Positions 5,578 through 7,319 of a stretch of DNA of 7,319 nucleotides are shown here, piece by piece; the stretch's first letter is position 1; every line of letters starts with the position of its first letter. Source of the DNA: a bacterium (lineage in GTDB: Bacteria; Nitrospinota_A; UBA7883; JACRGQ01); the NCBI GenBank assembly GCA_021815535.1, contig JAKAGL010000120.1, forward strand, positions 1 to 7,319, given 5' to 3'. Position numbers and translations under genes: made by a program. The notes under the pieces were generated by a model. It was not told the DNA's origin and did not search any database. It was given only the letters and a program-made list of their open reading frames with translations.

Positions 5578-6075
5578 GTGAGCCACCGGCAAGAGACGCT
5601 CTTCTTCGCCCCGGGCGTTGACCAAGGCGCGCGTCCGCGCGTTGAAATTTTCGCTGATGGCAGTTGCCACGGCAATCCCGGCCCCGGCGGGTGGGGATCC
5701 ATTATCCGTATTGGCGGAAAGGAGACTGAGCTCTCCGGCGGCAAAGCGGCAACCACCAACAACGAAATGGAACTTACCGGTGCGCTGGAGGCTCTAAGGT
5801 CGCTGCCCGCTTCGAGCGATGTCACCGTCACCACCGATTCACAATATCTTGTAAAAGGAATGAGTGAGTGGCTGAAGGGGTGGATACGGAACGGCTGGAA
5901 GACATCTACCAAACAGCCGGTGAAGAACCGCGAACTGTGGGAAGCGCTCAACGTGCAGGCCCAGAAGCACCGCATCCGTTGGGTGTGGGTGCGCGGGCAT
6001 GACGGCCACGCCGAGAACGAGCGGTGCAACACGCTTGCCAACGACGCCGCCGCGCACCAAAAACGGACGCGGTAG
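5578..6075 (+). CDS. rnhA: Ribonuclease HI
   Basis: RNase HI cuts the RNA strand of RNA/DNA hybrids, removing primers and R-loops. The 165-residue product has about 20 extra residues before the family core, which begins RVEIFADGSCHGNPGPGGWG. With the GTG as residue 1, catalytic D27, E65 (TTNNEMEL), D87 (TTDSQY) and H141 (GHDGHAENERC) are present. The position of the fourth metal-binding Asp (E. coli D134) is Asn, N151, in ERCNTLAN. The basic handle region GWIRNGWKTSTKQPVKN (about 101-117) is intact. The C-terminus is short, ending soon after the last helix. GTG at 5578 is the only in-frame start after the preceding stop. It has no Shine-Dalgarno sequence, so translation is probably coupled to the gene ending at 5575. 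An in-frame ATG at 5497 would overlap that gene by 79 nt and is unlikely. Most likely active, but the Asn makes this less than certain. Confidence 0.93.
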   Translation: MSHRQETLFFAPGVDQGARPRVEIFADGSCHGNPGPGGWGSIIRIGGKETELSGGKAATTNNEMELTGALEALRSLPASSDVTVTTDSQYLVKGMSEWLKGWIRNGWKTSTKQPVKNRELWEALNVQAQKHRIRWVWVRGHDGHAENERCNTLANDAAAHQKRTR

Positions 6076-6151
6076 TTTTTTCACCGCGGCATCCCCCCTC
6101 CATGTTGCCTGAAACGGCAATGCCGGAATAACGGCCGGGAATACCAAAAAG

Positions 6152-6188
6152 CCTTATCTGAAGCAGTGTGTTGGCGTCGTGGATAAGG
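6152..6188. repeat. Perfect 7-bp inverted repeat in the rnhA-infB spacer
   Basis: CCTTATC (6152-6158) and GATAAGG (6182-6188) flank 23 nt. No T-run follows, so it is not an intrinsic terminator. It may be chance, a loop structure in RNA, or a binding site. Confidence 0.4.
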
Positions 6189-6241
6189 AATGTGCCGATG
6201 TGGGCATCATTCGAGGTGAAAAAATCGGTTTTGGCTAGACG

Positions 6242-6268
6242 TTGGGGATACCGCAAATGTGATATACT
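6242..6268 (+). promoter_or_regulatory. Extended -10 promoter for infB
   Basis: TGATATACT (6260-6268) is a TGn-extended -10 element with TATACT. The -35 is poor: TTGGGG (6242-6247) at a short 15-nt spacing is the nearest match. Transcription would start at about 6275, leaving about 17 nt before the infB ATG, enough for the ribosome binding site at 6281-6285. Confidence 0.65.
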
Positions 6269-6280
6269 AATCTGCTTATT

Positions 6281-6285
6281 AGGAG
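6281..6285 (+). promoter_or_regulatory. infB ribosome binding site
   Basis: AGGAG is separated by 6 nt from the ATG at 6292, near-ideal spacing, and fixes the infB start. Confidence 0.85.
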
Positions 6286-6291
6286 ATTTTA

Positions 6292-7319
6292 ATGAGAATA
6301 AGTGAACTGGCATCGGAATTGGACATAACCAGCGCATATATCATCGAAGCGCTGGCAAAGATGGGCGTGGAGGGAAAGAAAACCGCTTCGTCCGCGATTG
6401 ATCCAACCAATGCTGAAAAGATAAGAAAAGTGGTGGGGAATCTGCCGGCCGCCGCGCGCAAGGCGGAACATGAAAAAACAGTTAAGCTGGCCAAAAAACG
6501 GGGAACCGCCAAAGAAAAGGCCCCCGGAAAGACTCCGGAAATAGCGCCGGAAAAGGCCGCGGAAAAATCCCCGGCCGCCGCCCCTAAAGCTGCCGCTGTT
6601 CCCGATGCCGAAAAACAGGCCGCGGAAGCGGCGGAAAAACGCAAAAAGGCAGAAGCCGATGCGGCCGCGAAAGCCGCCGAGGAAAAGAAGAAGGCCGAAG
6701 ACGCTGTACGCAGGGTGAGCGAAGAAAAGAAAAAGGCCGAGGACGCCCGCCGCCGTGCCGATGAGGATCGCCGCCGCACCGAAGAGGCACAGCGCCGCAA
6801 GGCCGATGAGAAAAAGCGCAAGGATGACGAGCGCCGCCGCCGCAAAGAAGAAGATGAAATGCGCGCCCTTGAGCGCCAAGTTGCCGAGGAAGACCGCAAG
6901 AAGATCGAGGAAGCCGCCAAATCCGTTGTCATCGAAGAGGCAATGATCGTCAAGGAATTCGCCGAGCGGCTCAATGTGCCGGTCGCCGAAGTCATCAAAC
7001 GGCTTTTCATGAAAGGAACCGCCGTTACGGTGAATCAGACCCTCGGCGTGGAAGTGGCCGTCAACCTTGCGAAAGAAATGGGCTACACCGTCAAGGTGAA
7101 TGAAGCCCTGGTGTTGGATAAGATCAAGACCGTGGCGGCCGATACGTCTCACTTGCCGATCCGCCCCCCCGTGATCACCATCATGGGGCACGTTGACCAC
7201 GGCAAAACGTCGCTGTTGGATGCTATCCGCAAAACCAAGGTCGCCAGCGGCGAAGCCGGCGGCATCACCCAGCACATCGGCGCCTACAGCGTCGACTATG
7301 GCAAGGGAACCGTTAGATC
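6292..7319 (+). CDS. infB: Translation initiation factor IF-2, 5' part (3' end outside window)
   Basis: IF-2 is the GTPase that brings initiator fMet-tRNA to the 30S subunit and promotes subunit joining. The frame stays open from the ATG at 6292 to the window end, giving 342 residues. Residues 1-50 (MRISELASELDITSAYIIEAL...) are a first IF2_N domain. About 55-210 is a highly charged Lys/Glu/Arg/Ala linker with a repeated unit (EEKKKAEDA at 130-138 and 144-152). About 212-268 is a second IF2_N domain (AMIVKEFAERLNVPVAEVIK). The GTP-binding domain begins at about 290: the G1 loop GHVDHGKT is at 299-306 and the switch-I/G2 segment GGITQHIGAY at 323-332. The rest of the G domain and the C-terminal domains are outside. 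The gene has its own promoter and ribosome binding site; upstream is rnhA rather than the usual nusA or ylxR. Identity is secure. Confidence 0.97.
   Translation, partial: MRISELASELDITSAYIIEALAKMGVEGKKTASSAIDPTNAEKIRKVVGNLPAAARKAEHEKTVKLAKKRGTAKEKAPGKTPEIAPEKAAEKSPAAAPKAAAVPDAEKQAAEAAEKRKKAEADAAAKAAEEKKKAEDAVRRVSEEKKKAEDARRRADEDRRRTEEAQRRKADEKKRKDDERRRRKEEDEMRALERQVAEEDRKKIEEAAKSVVIEEAMIVKEFAERLNVPVAEVIKRLFMKGTAVTVNQTLGVEVAVNLAKEMGYTVKVNEALVLDKIKTVAADTSHLPIRPPVITIMGHVDHGKTSLLDAIRKTKVASGEAGGITQHIGAYSVDYGKGTVR

Noticed and set aside
6068..6088. CGCGGT / ACCGCG hairpin around the rnhA stop
   Set aside because: The T-run is in the loop and not after the stem, so it is not an intrinsic terminator.
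6140..6240. Possible tRNA or attC-like element in the rnhA-infB spacer
   Set aside because: An ATTCGAG segment resembles a T-loop, but there is no matching T-stem or acceptor stem. The 7-bp repeat lacks integron core-site features.
6198..6305. Small 35-codon frame overlapping the infB start, with AAGGA 8 nt upstream
   Set aside because: The infB extended -10 promoter lies inside it, the product is not recognisable and it does not resemble YlxR. It could still be an upstream peptide, but nothing supports that beyond the weak ribosome binding site.
6289..7275. A 328-codon open frame on the minus strand
   Set aside because: It is antisense to infB. Its long Phe/Leu/Gly/Ser-rich runs are the complement of the Lys/Glu/Ala linker codons of IF-2.

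Overview
The window comes from a bacterial chromosome, most likely a Gram-negative one. It carries the end of a ribosomal-protein/RNA-polymerase operon (rpoA-rplQ), a CheY that is very close to the enterobacterial protein, a secreted beta-barrel-like protein ending in Phe, an rnhA gene and the start of infB. Start codons are preceded by purine-rich ribosome binding sites, and several sigma70-like promoters are visible. The phylum cannot be fixed from sequence reading alone. The RpoA and CheY sequences suggest a proteobacterium-like or related lineage such as Nitrospinota or a deltaproteobacterium. No insertion sequence, tRNA, rRNA or CRISPR array was found.

Layout, left to right. Bases 3-1205 (+) hold the 3' part of rpoA and complete rplQ, closed by a strong intrinsic terminator. 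Bases 1285-1818 (+) are a self-contained cheY unit with its own promoter and terminator. Bases 4316-1843 (-) are a two-gene unit: a bactofilin-domain/transmembrane/TPR fusion protein, followed 20 nt later by a smaller TPR protein with an unrecognised N-terminal domain. Bases 4317-4810 are a long, AT-rich divergent intergenic region with one clear promoter for each side and several dyads. Bases 4811-6075 (+) hold a secreted, probably outer-membrane, beta-barrel-like protein and rnhA, which starts 2 nt after it. Bases 6076-6291 are a 216-nt spacer with repeated short dyads and an extended -10 promoter. Bases 6292-7319 (+) hold the 5' part of infB (translation initiation factor IF-2), which runs off the window just after the first GTPase motifs.

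Most of the window is information processing: transcription, ribosome, RNA/DNA hybrid removal and translation initiation. The unusual part is the minus-strand pair. A cytoskeletal bactofilin fold is joined through one membrane anchor to a long TPR array that is predicted to lie in the periplasm. This would physically connect a cytoplasmic polymer to an envelope scaffold. Its promoter lies so close to the start codon that the mRNA may be almost leaderless. Other points of interest are an RNase HI with Asn in place of the fourth catalytic Asp, and an infB gene separated from its usual nusA/ylxR neighbours.
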